This document shows positions 1 through 7,151 of a DNA stretch of 15,411 nt, piece after piece. A program made the translations under genes and the position numbers. Numbering within the stretch: position 1 is the stretch's first letter; every line of letters starts with the position of its first letter. The notes beneath the pieces were generated by a model that saw nothing but the letters and a program-made list of their open reading frames with translations, searched no databases and was not told the origin of the DNA. Source of the DNA: Pollutimonas sp035515055 (GTDB lineage: Bacteria; Pseudomonadota; Gammaproteobacteria; Burkholderiales; Burkholderiaceae_B); assembly GCA_035515055.1 (NCBI GenBank), contig DATJBV010000018.1, positions 1 to 15,411 on the forward strand, written 5' to 3'.

Positions 1-942
1 AAGCCGTGTTTCATCGGCGGTGTTCATCGTGACCCAGCCGCCCGTCTCCGTCATGCCATACAGTTCATTGACTCTGATGTTGAAACGGCTTTCTATCTCT
101 CGCCATACACGCTCCGGCGCGCCTCCACCGACGCACCATCTGAGCTGGTGGCCGCGGTACTCTGCGGGGTGCTGCTTTTCGAGAATGGACAATACCGTGC
201 CGACGTAGGTAAACCCCGTAGCGCCGTAGGCAATGGCATCCTCGAAGAATCGGCTGGCCGAAAATTTTGGCAGCAACACCATGGTGGCGCCTGCCAGTAG
301 AACCGACGTCACCGCATACATTTGCGGATTGGCATGGAATAGCGGCAAAAAAACCATGATGCGATCATCAGGCGTTACGCCCAAGGAGCGCACCATATCG
401 ATCCCTGCAGATACATACGCCTGATGGGGCAATACGGCGCCCTTGGGCAGACCTGTGGTGCCGGAGGTGTACAGAATGCTGTTGGCGGACATTGGCTCGG
501 GGTCGCCATCGCGTTGCCAGCGCGATGGCGCGTTCAGCTGCGGCGTGTCCAGCGCGGCCTCGATCGTCTCTATGTGCAAGCCGTTCGCGAGCCCATCGAT
601 GGCATCGCGCTTTGCCGTGTACAGCTCCGGCTCAATCAGCACCACTTGCGCTTCGCTCTGGCGTAGCGTGTACCCGAGTCCCTCTCCGACAAGGCTGACG
701 TTCAGCGGTACGGCAATGGCCCCCAATTCACTAATGGCAAACCAGCTCACCAGGAACGCGGGGCGGTTGCCGCACAGCAAGGCGACACGGCTGCCGGCAC
801 GTACGCCTATGTCGTGGAGCCGCTTTGAATAGGCAGCAACCATCCCTGCCATATCGCCGTAGGTTATCTCCGCCGTTTCATAGGCCAGGAAAACCTTCCC
901 GGGTTGGTTGGCGGCATGCAAATATAACTGGTCGGTGATCAA
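1..942 (-). CDS. Acyl-CoA ligase (AMP-forming), C-terminus cut by window edge
   Basis: An open frame of 314 codons runs from a TTG at 942 to the window edge without a stop, so only the N-terminal domain is visible. ANL-superfamily marks are clear: the phosphate-binding loop YTSGTTGLPKG at residues 178-188, an FLPLFHANPQ segment around 216-225, and the A5 motif ELYGMTE close to the edge. The missing part would be the C-terminal lid domain with the catalytic lysine, roughly 200 residues in this family. It should activate a carboxylate to its CoA thioester via an acyl-adenylate in the cytosol. The TTG start is chosen because AAAGG sits 8 bases upstream and no ATG fits near the conserved N-terminus. 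The start overlaps the stop of the upstream dehydrogenase by four bases (TTGA), so the two are surely co-transcribed and probably translationally coupled. The substrate cannot be read from sequence. Confidence 0.92.
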   Translation of the reverse strand, partial: MITDQLYLHAANQPGKVFLAYETAEITYGDMAGMVAAYSKRLHDIGVRAGSRVALLCGNRPAFLVSWFAISELGAIAVPLNVSLVGEGLGYTLRQSEAQVVLIEPELYTAKRDAIDGLANGLHIETIEAALDTPQLNAPSRWQRDGDPEPMSANSILYTSGTTGLPKGAVLPHQAYVSAGIDMVRSLGVTPDDRIMVFLPLFHANPQMYAVTSVLLAGATMVLLPKFSASRFFEDAIAYGATGFTYVGTVLSILEKQHPAEYRGHQLRWCVGGGAPERVWREIESRFNIRVNELYGMTETGGWVTMNTADETRL

Positions 943-2156
943 GCCAATTTCCTTTCTTGTGTCGATGGGTTTTCAGCCTGTGCGATCCCCTGGCTGAATT
1001 TGACGAGGTACTTACCAATGGTGTTCTTTAGAATCTCGGAGGAGCCTCCGGCAATTTCGTAGGCCTTGGCATCGCGCAGGTACCGCCCGAAGGGCGCATT
1101 CTCAGTCACGCCATAAGCGCCGCATATCTGCACTGCCTGTTCGGCTGTTCGCGTTGCCACGCGGCTGGCCACCAGCTTCGCTTCGCTGGAGTAGCGTGCA
1201 ATGTCCTCATGACGGTCCAGGGCGCGAGAGGCTTCGTAAACCAGGAGCCGGGCCGCGTCGATTTCAGCCATCATGTCGGCGAAATACCACTGAATGCCTT
1301 GGAACTCAATGACGCGCTGGTCGAATGCCGTCCTGCCCGCGGCAAAGGCCAGTGCGCGATCAAATGCTGCGCGGGCAATGCCAATGCTGATCGCGCCGGC
1401 CACCGTGCGTGAAAAATCCAGCGTCGTCACGGCCTGACGCACACCTTTGCCTTCCTCGCCTAGAAGATGATCCGGCGGCAAGAGCACATCGTTGAGAATC
1501 AAATCAACATGGGGTCCATTGCGCAATCCAAAGGTACTGGCATTGGGGCCCTTTTCGGTGGAAACGCCCGGCGTGTCGTTGCGCACGAAGAATGTGGATA
1601 CGCCCACGTTGGTTTCAGCCAAAATAATATAGGCTTCTGCCGCGGAGCCCGACGTAATGAACGATTTGCGTCCATTGATTTTCCAGCCGTCTGGTGTTCT
1701 CGTTGCTTTGGTATCCAGGCTGCGAATGTCGCTGCCATGATTGGCTTCGGTCAAGGCATATGACGTGATCAGGCCTTGGCGGAATTGGGGCAGTACCTGC
1801 TGTTGTAAAGATGCGCTGCCAAACAGCTTGATCAAGGTTTGTGCCTGAAGAATTGTGATCAGGCTGATACCTACGGCCGCGCTCGCGTACGACGCCTCTT
1901 CAAAGACCGCGGCACACTCAGTAAAGCTGGCACTCCGTCCGCCCCATTTTTCTTCGAGCGTCAGTGACGTATAGCCCTTCTGGGCTAGTCGCTTGATGGA
2001 CTCTTTCGGGTAGAGATCGTCGCGATCGACGTCATCCGCAAACGGCAGTACGTCGGCCGTCACCGCGGCACACAGTTCATCCAGAAACTTTGCGTCGACG
2101 ACATCGCGCCATAGTTTCCGGCTCCATTTATAAGGCTGTGGTTGTGTCTCGCTCAT
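939..2156 (-). CDS. Acyl-CoA dehydrogenase family protein
   Basis: A 405-residue FAD flavoprotein of the acyl-CoA dehydrogenase family; usual length is 380-400. It would introduce an alpha,beta double bond into an acyl-CoA and pass electrons to ETF. Family signature 1 is present as ALTEANHGSDIRS (134-146). Signature 2 lies around residues 343-361 (QICGAYGV then FGRYLRD) but has Ala where Gly/Ser is usual. The conserved RDAKAYEIAGG segment is at 361-371. By eye alignment to medium-chain dehydrogenase, the catalytic Glu position reads Gly370 (AGGSS instead of YEGTS). The alternative Glu position used by isovaleryl- and long-chain enzymes reads Ser249 (LDFSR). The start at 2156 is chosen over two upstream in-frame ATGs because AAGGAG lies 6 bases before it. 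The gene is first in an operon with the ligase and divergent from an IclR regulator, its likely controller. Family assignment is firm; the substrate is unknown. Confidence 0.93.
   Translation of the reverse strand: MSETQPQPYKWSRKLWRDVVDAKFLDELCAAVTADVLPFADDVDRDDLYPKESIKRLAQKGYTSLTLEEKWGGRSASFTECAAVFEEASYASAAVGISLITILQAQTLIKLFGSASLQQQVLPQFRQGLITSYALTEANHGSDIRSLDTKATRTPDGWKINGRKSFITSGSAAEAYIILAETNVGVSTFFVRNDTPGVSTEKGPNASTFGLRNGPHVDLILNDVLLPPDHLLGEEGKGVRQAVTTLDFSRTVAGAISIGIARAAFDRALAFAAGRTAFDQRVIEFQGIQWYFADMMAEIDAARLLVYEASRALDRHEDIARYSSEAKLVASRVATRTAEQAVQICGAYGVTENAPFGRYLRDAKAYEIAGGSSEILKNTIGKYLVKFSQGIAQAENPSTQERKLA
951..956 (-). promoter_or_regulatory. Ribosome binding site of the acyl-CoA ligase
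   Basis: On the minus strand GAAAGG lies 8 bases before the TTG at 942-940. It lies inside the end of the dehydrogenase gene and supports the unusual TTG start. Confidence 0.6.
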
Positions 2157-2162
2157 CACTGT

Positions 2163-2168
2163 CTCCTT
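2163..2168 (-). promoter_or_regulatory. Ribosome binding site of the acyl-CoA dehydrogenase
   Basis: AAGGAG on the minus strand, 6 bases before the ATG at 2156. It decides the start in favour of the third in-frame ATG. Confidence 0.75.
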
Positions 2169-2246
2169 GGTATCGGCCATGCCACTTCGGCCTATGTTGG
2201 AAAATTTACTAGGCAGTGCGCCCAAATGTTGTTAGAGTCTGTAGAA

Positions 2247-2263
2247 GTTCCGCCAGACGGAAC
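2247..2263. promoter_or_regulatory. Candidate IclR-family operator in divergent promoter region
   Basis: A perfect inverted repeat GTTCCG-CCAGA-CGGAAC (6-base arms, 5-base spacer) lies in the 140-base region between the divergent dehydrogenase and IclR genes. It is 33 bases before the IclR start codon. Short palindromes of about 15-17 bases next to the regulator gene are typical IclR-family binding sites. Binding by the adjacent regulator, and hence control of both transcripts, is inference. Confidence 0.6.
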
Positions 2264-2296
2264 ACGAGTCCCGCGCTACAGAACTAGGCCTTCGAT

Positions 2297-3091
2297 ATGA
2301 CACAAAAAACAGCTAGCGACATCGCCGCGCCGTCAGACACGGTACAAAGTGTCAAGCGCGCACTCGAAATCCTGCATATCCTGTCGTTCAACGCCTCGTC
2401 GTCCGGCATGCGTTTTTCAGACCTTCAGGCACAGAGTGGTTTAAGCAAAGGCACGTTGCACCGTCTGCTCAAGTCTCTGTTGATTGGCGGGTTCGTCGAA
2501 CAAGCCGCTGGCAGCCGCGTCTACTACCTTGGCCTGGAATTTCTTTCCATGGGCGAGCGGGCGGCCAATCGACTGGATATCAGGGCCGTTACGCAGCCCA
2601 GCCTGGAGCGCCTTGCGCTGGCTACCGGCGATACCGTCATGTTGACGATACGCAGCGGTCTGGATGCCGTTTGCATCGATAGGCGTGAAGGTTCTTTCCC
2701 GGTGAAGATGCTGACACAAAATGTGGGGACAAGACGCCCGCTAGGTGTCGGCTCCGGCAGCCTTGCACTGCTTGCGGCGGCACCGGACGATGAAGTGGAA
2801 AGTGTGTTGCGGCGCAATAGCCACCGACTGGCGCCTTACCCGAGCGTCACTGTCGAGGCACTGCGCATGGCGGTGGCCGACGCGCGCGAGCGCGGCTACG
2901 CTTTCAACCCCGGGCATTTGCTGAAAGGCATGTGCGGCATCGGCGTGACCATCTATTTGGCGAAGCAGCCTGCCGCCGCCTTGAGTATCGCCGCGTCTTA
3001 CGCCCGCATGAATGTCGAGCGCCGCAAGGAAGTCGCCGACCTGCTCAAGCGGGAAGCCGCCAGGGTCACGCAAGCGCTGGGCGCCAAGTAG
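2297..3091 (+). CDS. IclR-family transcriptional regulator
   Basis: 264 residues, the usual IclR length. The N-terminal winged helix-turn-helix covers about residues 15-75, beginning TVQSVKRALEILHIL; the recognition part is SGLSKGTLHRLLKSL (47-61). The C-terminal effector-binding GAF-like domain follows from about 90, with the typical DAVCIDRREG, RRPLGVGSGSLALLA and GHLLKGMCGIGV segments. It is transcribed divergently from the acyl-CoA dehydrogenase-ligase operon and shares a promoter region holding a 17-base dyad. It is therefore the likely regulator of that operon and of itself, responding to a small organic acid or CoA ester (inference). The ATG at 2297 has only a weak upstream AGG. The gene converges on the ABC transporter gene with 47 bases between stops. 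Confidence 0.95.
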   Translation: MTQKTASDIAAPSDTVQSVKRALEILHILSFNASSSGMRFSDLQAQSGLSKGTLHRLLKSLLIGGFVEQAAGSRVYYLGLEFLSMGERAANRLDIRAVTQPSLERLALATGDTVMLTIRSGLDAVCIDRREGSFPVKMLTQNVGTRRPLGVGSGSLALLAAAPDDEVESVLRRNSHRLAPYPSVTVEALRMAVADARERGYAFNPGHLLKGMCGIGVTIYLAKQPAAALSIAASYARMNVERRKEVADLLKREAARVTQALGAK

Positions 3092-3138
3092 AACTGCCGG
3101 CCGTATATCGGTGCCTATGCACCTTGATCCCGCCGCCG

Positions 3139-4995
3139 TTAGTAATTTTCTTCAGCTTCCGGCGCCAGAAAGCCACCACTTTGATGGCGCCAGAGCTTGG
3201 CGTAAACCCCATTCGCGCTCAAAAGCTGGGCATGGGTACCTTCTTCGACGATGCGGCCCTGGTCCATGACAACCAGCCTGTCCATCGCCGCAATGGTGGA
3301 CAGGCGGTGAGCGATGGCAATAACCGTCTTGCCTTCCATCATCTCATCGAGGCTCTCCTGTATGGCCGCCTCGACCTCCGAATCCAGGGCGCTCGTGGCC
3401 TCGTCCAGCAAAAGAATGGGTGCATTCTTCAGCATGACACGCGCAATGGCGATGCGTTGGCGCTGGCCGCCTGAAAGCTTGACGCCACGTTCTCCCACCT
3501 GTGTGTCGTAGCCCGTGTTCCCGTGCTGGTCGGTTAGTTCCTTGATGAAGTCGTGCGCATGGGCGCGCATGGCGGCGGCGCGAATGTCGGCATCGCTTGC
3601 GTCCGGGCGCCCATAGGCAATGTTGTCCCGAATCGAACGGTGCAGCAAGGACGTATCTTGCGTAACCATGCCGACCATGCCGCGAAGGCTATCTTGCGTT
3701 ACGTGGGCGATGTTCTGCCCATCGATGCGAATTTGCCCGCTTTCGACATCGTAGAAGCGCAAGAGCAGGTTGATCAGCGTCGACTTGCCCGCGCCGGAAC
3801 GCCCGACCAGGCCGACCTTCTCGCCGGGCTGAATCGCCAGTGTTAGGTTGTCGAGCACCTGACGCTCGCTGTTGTAGTTGAAGCAGACCTTATCGAACTC
3901 GACTTCGCCGCGGGTCACCTTAAGGGCTTGGGCACCCGGGGCGTCCTCGACGTTGGCGGCACGAGTGAACGTACTAATCCCGTCCTGCACGGTGCCAATA
4001 TTCTCGAATAGCGTCGTCATTTCCCACATGATCCAGTGCGACATGCCGTTCACGCGCAAGGCCATGGCCGTCACTGCGGCCACCGCGCCGGTGCTGACCT
4101 GTCCACCATGCCAAAGCCACAAGGCATAGCCCCCGGCAGCCAGGATCAACGCCGCCACCAGCGCTTGATTGACGACCTCAAACTGGCTGACCAGACGCAT
4201 CTGGCGATAGCCCGTGTCCTTGAAGTCCTCCATCGCATCGCGGGCAAACTGGGCTTCGCGCCTGGTGTGCGAGAAGAGCTTTATGGTCGTGATGTTGGCA
4301 TACGCGTCGGTGATGCGCCCCGTCATCGACGAACGCGCGTGCGCCTGCTCCTGGCCCACTTTACCCAGGCGCGGCACGAAATAAAACATGGCCGCGCCAT
4401 ATAACGCCACCCAGGCAATGAAGGGCAGAATCAGCCGGATGTCGAACCCGCCGGCCAGCGCAACGATGGTGATGAAGTACACCCCCACGCCGATCACGAC
4501 CTCGCAGAAGGTAAGGATTACCTCGCGCACGGCCAGGGCGGTCTGCATGACCTTGGCGCTCACCCGCCCGGCGAACTCGTCCGCGAAAAAGGCAAGGCTC
4601 TGCCGCAGCATGAGGCGATGAAAGTCCCAGCGCAGCCTAAGCGGCAAGTTGATGGCCACCGCCTGGTGTTGCACCATGGTACGCAGCGCCACCAGGCCGA
4701 CGCTCGCACCGACCACAATACCGATGCCCCATAGAACCCGCCGTTCATGGGGCGACGCCGGGGCGCCCGCCTGCCACGTGGACAGTAGATCGACCACTTG
4801 TCCAAGAAAAGCGAACAGCCAGGCTTCATAAATCGACACGCTGGCACTGAGCAAGGCCAGGATAGCGATGTAGCGGCGCGAGCCCCGCGTGCAAGACCAT
4901 AGGAATGAGGCCAGGCCCTTATGAGGCAGCGGTGCTTCTTCAGCGGGGAAGGGGTCGAGCAGACGTTCAAACCAGCGAAACAAGAGACCTCTCAT
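3139..4995 (-). CDS. ABC exporter half-transporter (fused membrane and ATPase domains)
   Basis: A 618-residue type IV (B-family) ABC half-transporter, normal size for a homodimeric exporter. The membrane domain spans about residues 40-335, with hydrophobic segments near 43-65, 88-105, 157-182, 186-205 and 278-296. The ATPase domain follows from about 360: Walker A GRSGAGKST (398-406), Q-loop VTQDTSLL (444-451), signature LSGGQ (507-511), Walker B ILLLDE (527-532) and H-loop His563. All catalytic parts are intact, so it should be active in the inner membrane; the exported substrate is unknown. The frame stays open 120 codons further upstream, antisense to the LysR gene. The ATG at 4995 gives the family length and avoids that overlap, but its ribosome site is poor. 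It is divergent from the LysR regulator with 87 bases between start codons, so control by that regulator is plausible. Confidence 0.92.
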   Translation of the reverse strand: MRGLLFRWFERLLDPFPAEEAPLPHKGLASFLWSCTRGSRRYIAILALLSASVSIYEAWLFAFLGQVVDLLSTWQAGAPASPHERRVLWGIGIVVGASVGLVALRTMVQHQAVAINLPLRLRWDFHRLMLRQSLAFFADEFAGRVSAKVMQTALAVREVILTFCEVVIGVGVYFITIVALAGGFDIRLILPFIAWVALYGAAMFYFVPRLGKVGQEQAHARSSMTGRITDAYANITTIKLFSHTRREAQFARDAMEDFKDTGYRQMRLVSQFEVVNQALVAALILAAGGYALWLWHGGQVSTGAVAAVTAMALRVNGMSHWIMWEMTTLFENIGTVQDGISTFTRAANVEDAPGAQALKVTRGEVEFDKVCFNYNSERQVLDNLTLAIQPGEKVGLVGRSGAGKSTLINLLLRFYDVESGQIRIDGQNIAHVTQDSLRGMVGMVTQDTSLLHRSIRDNIAYGRPDASDADIRAAAMRAHAHDFIKELTDQHGNTGYDTQVGERGVKLSGGQRQRIAIARVMLKNAPILLLDEATSALDSEVEAAIQESLDEMMEGKTVIAIAHRLSTIAAMDRLVVMDQGRIVEEGTHAQLLSANGVYAKLWRHQSGGFLAPEAEENY

Positions 4996-5001
4996 CGAGC
5001 G

Positions 5002-5014
5002 TTGTGGGTCACAA
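5002..5014. promoter_or_regulatory. Candidate LysR T-N11-A box
   Basis: TTGTG-GGT-CACAA, a 13-base dyad with perfect 5-base arms, fits the T-N11-A pattern of LysR-family sites. It lies between the divergent ABC transporter and LysR genes, 7 bases before the transporter ATG and 69 bases before the LysR ATG. This suits LysR autoregulation and possible repression of the transporter. A short dyad can occur by chance, so this is tentative. Confidence 0.4.
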
Positions 5015-5082
5015 TGACGAAGACTCGATTTTAAATTAAGAAGCCGGTGGCGACTCGGTTCGTGCCGGACTGGATATACGCG

Positions 5083-5991
5083 ATGCCGCAATTGAAGCTG
5101 CTTGAAGATTTTATTGCTCTGGCCAGAACCGGAAGCTTCGTGCGGGCGGCGGAAACGCGTCATGTCACGCATCCCGCGTTCGGTCGCCGCATTCGTGCGC
5201 TGGAAAGCTGGGCGGGTGTTTCTCTGGTGGATCGCTCTCATGTTCCGGTCGTACTGACGGAACAGGGAGAAGCGCTGCTCAAGACGGCCCGCCAAGTTGT
5301 CGAGCAGCTTCAGCGCGTGCGAAATCAAATCTCGGCTGACGCCAGTGAGTCTCAAAACGTTTTACGCGTCGCAACGGGACGAAGCCTGGCGCGGACACTG
5401 GTGGCTGACTGGATCGCACGCTTGCGTAAAAGCCGTCCCGCCGTGCTCGCCCCAGCAATGCAGGTGGATATTTCCACTGGCATCATGGCCGACATGTCGG
5501 CCCGCCTGGCACAGGGCAAGGCCGACTTTCTGTTTTGCTATGAACATCCGGCCTTGTCCGTGGGGCTCAAGCCTGACAGTTATCAATACATGACCTTGGC
5601 AACCGATAAGCTGGTGCCGGTCAGCCAGGCCATTGCACAAGGAAAACCGCGCTACTCCCTGACCGGAGGCAGTGGCCCGCTGCCGTTGATCTCTTATTCC
5701 AGAGGTCTTGCGATGGGACGTATTGCGGGCGATCGAATCGAGACCATGCCTTATCCCCTGGTTTCTTCGGTGCGCTGCGATTCCTTGGATGCGATGCTGG
5801 GAATTGTATCCAATGGCCTAGGCATTGCCTGGTTGCCCTGGTCCATGGTTGCCGTCGACTGCAAGCGCGGCAGCCTGATCGTGCTGGGCGGGCGAAGCGA
5901 ACAAATTGCCTACGAAGTGCGTCTGTATCGCTCGCGCAGCCGGCTTTCCAATATGGCCGAGGCCGTATGGAAAGCAACGGCGAAAGCATAA
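5083..5991 (+). CDS. LysR-family transcriptional regulator, HypT-like
   Basis: 302 residues from the ATG at 5083, typical for LysR proteins. The frame is open from a GTG at 5047, but the conserved N-terminus LKLLEDFIALARTGSF begins just after the ATG. The winged helix-turn-helix covers residues 5-62, with RAAETRHVTHPAFGRRIRAL at 21-40. The C-terminal effector domain starts near 90 and ends with a segment containing CDSLDAMLGIVSNGLGIAWLP. These HTH and LGIAWLP stretches recall the E. coli HypT (YjiE) subgroup, a family relation from memory and not proof of hypochlorite sensing. It is divergent from the ABC transporter and co-directional with the Bug receptor gene 146 bases downstream, so it could control either side. 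Family confidence is high; the target is inferred. Confidence 0.94.
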   Translation: MPQLKLLEDFIALARTGSFVRAAETRHVTHPAFGRRIRALESWAGVSLVDRSHVPVVLTEQGEALLKTARQVVEQLQRVRNQISADASESQNVLRVATGRSLARTLVADWIARLRKSRPAVLAPAMQVDISTGIMADMSARLAQGKADFLFCYEHPALSVGLKPDSYQYMTLATDKLVPVSQAIAQGKPRYSLTGGSGPLPLISYSRGLAMGRIAGDRIETMPYPLVSSVRCDSLDAMLGIVSNGLGIAWLPWSMVAVDCKRGSLIVLGGRSEQIAYEVRLYRSRSRLSNMAEAVWKATAKA

Positions 5992-6026
5992 ACAATCAGA
6001 ATGGCAGGCGAGCTTTATCCGGTATA

Positions 6027-6059
6027 GGCACATCAATGTGCCGAAACGGCACATTGATG
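6027..6059 (+). repeat. Nested palindrome upstream of the Bug receptor gene
   Basis: Two overlapping perfect dyads share bases. The first is GGCACAT-CA-ATGTGCC (6027-6042, 7-base arms). The second has 13-base arms CATCAATGTGCCG (6031-6043) and CGGCACATTGATG (6047-6059) around an AAA spacer. In RNA they would be mutually exclusive hairpins. No T-run follows, so it is not a standard intrinsic terminator for the LysR gene. The position, 78 bases before the Bug start codon, suits an operator or a leader switch. The function is unknown. Confidence 0.7.
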
Positions 6060-6137
6060 ATCCAAGCTATGGCCAGACTACTGCGAAGAAGCCGACCCTA
6101 TACGTTCAGTTTCATAACAATAAATTGGAGACTTGCC

Positions 6138-7124
6138 ATGAAGCACCTCTTTAGACGCAGCGCACTGGCCGCACTTGTGGTTTCTTCGTTATCAATTTCG
6201 GCACCGTTGGCGCAGGCCGCCGATTACCCGTCCAAAGCAATCAACATCGTCGTCGGCTACCCGGCCGGGGGCAGCGTCGACTTGACCGCGCGTGTATTGG
6301 GCGAAGCCTTGTCCGAGCGTCTGGGGCAAAGCGTGGTAATCGAAAACGTGGGTGGAGCAGGCGGGACGATAGGCGCCAGTAAAGTGGCTCGAGCCACCGC
6401 CGATGGCTACACGCTGCTTGTTGGCTCCACCAACGAGATGGTGATCGCAAGAATGATCAATAGCGCGGTGCGGTATGACGGCCTGAAAGACTTTACCCCT
6501 ATCAGCATGATTGCCGCCCAACCGATGATGCTGGTTGCGTCCAAAGGATCGGGGGTCACGAACGCCGCTCAATACCTGAGCAAGCTGCGTAGCGGGAAAT
6601 CGGGCGACTATAACTTCGGTTCGTCGGGTGTGGGCACAGCCTTGCACTTGGCTGGGGAAATGGTCAACGAATCCACTCAAACGCATGCCGGGCACATTCC
6701 TTATCGCGGCGTGGCGCCGCTACTGACCGACTTGGTCAGTGGGCAATTGGATTACGGTGTCTTCGTGATGTCTTCCGGCTTGCCGCACGTTAAGTCGGAC
6801 AAGGTCGTGGCACTGGGTGTGACCGAAGCCCGGCGCTCTCCAGCGGCGCCCGACATCCCCGCGCTGTCTGAAACGCCCGGGTTCGAAAAGGTGGACATCA
6901 ACGTGTGGTTCGGACTGTATGGTCCAGCCGGTTTGCCTAAAGATGTCGTAGCCGCGTTGCAGGCGGCCGTCGACGACGTGCTGCAGCAAGATGGCTTCCG
7001 GGAGAAGCTCGCCGCCAGTGGCGCCACCCTGTACAAACCCGGCATGGATGCCAAAGCATTCCAGGTCGCGGAAACACAGAAGTACGCGCGTCTGGTCGAG
7101 ATCGCAAAGATTGAGCGTCAGTAA
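6138..7124 (+). CDS. Bug-type (TctC family) periplasmic solute receptor
   Basis: 328 residues with a clear Sec signal peptide: MKHLFRRS, a hydrophobic stretch, then AQA before ADYPSK, giving cleavage after residue 27. Bug-family landmarks are present: NIVVGYPAGGSVDLTAR (36-52) at the ligand pocket, NVGGAGGTIGASKVA (70-84), GSSGVGTALHLAGE (161-174) and IPYRG (187-191). Such proteins bind carboxylates, amino acids or related small solutes in the periplasm. Some feed a TctAB tripartite transporter; many are orphans without one, as here. The ATG at 6138 is chosen because GGAG lies 7 bases upstream and the signal peptide begins there; the frame is open further upstream but that part has no family features. 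A zinc hydrolase gene follows 27 bases downstream in the same direction, so they probably form an operon. The ligand is unknown. Confidence 0.95.
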   Translation: MKHLFRRSALAALVVSSLSISAPLAQAADYPSKAINIVVGYPAGGSVDLTARVLGEALSERLGQSVVIENVGGAGGTIGASKVARATADGYTLLVGSTNEMVIARMINSAVRYDGLKDFTPISMIAAQPMMLVASKGSGVTNAAQYLSKLRSGKSGDYNFGSSGVGTALHLAGEMVNESTQTHAGHIPYRGVAPLLTDLVSGQLDYGVFVMSSGLPHVKSDKVVALGVTEARRSPAAPDIPALSETPGFEKVDINVWFGLYGPAGLPKDVVAALQAAVDDVLQQDGFREKLAASGATLYKPGMDAKAFQVAETQKYARLVEIAKIERQ

Positions 7125-7151
7125 GCAGGCATTCAGTCACTAAGGCAAGAA

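Noticed and set aside
2157..2225. Two upstream in-frame starts of the acyl-CoA dehydrogenase
   Set aside because: The third ATG, at 2156, has AAGGAG at ideal spacing, and the extra residues match nothing in the family.
3110..3123. Hairpin GGTGC-CTAT-GCACC between convergent IclR and ABC genes
   Set aside because: Only a 5-base stem and no proper T-run on either strand; too weak to call a terminator.
2932..3474. A 180-codon plus-strand frame between IclR and the ABC transporter
   Set aside because: It overlaps the IclR 3' end in another frame and is antisense to the ATPase domain; no recognisable domain.
4996..5355. A 120-codon N-terminal extension of the ABC transporter frame (minus strand)
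   Set aside because: It lies antisense to the conserved LysR helix-turn-helix coding region and has no transporter features; the ATG at 4995 gives the normal family length.
5967..6137. An upstream extension of the Bug receptor frame, overlapping the LysR end
   Set aside because: It would put the signal peptide inside the protein and cross the nested palindrome; the ATG at 6138 has a good ribosome site.
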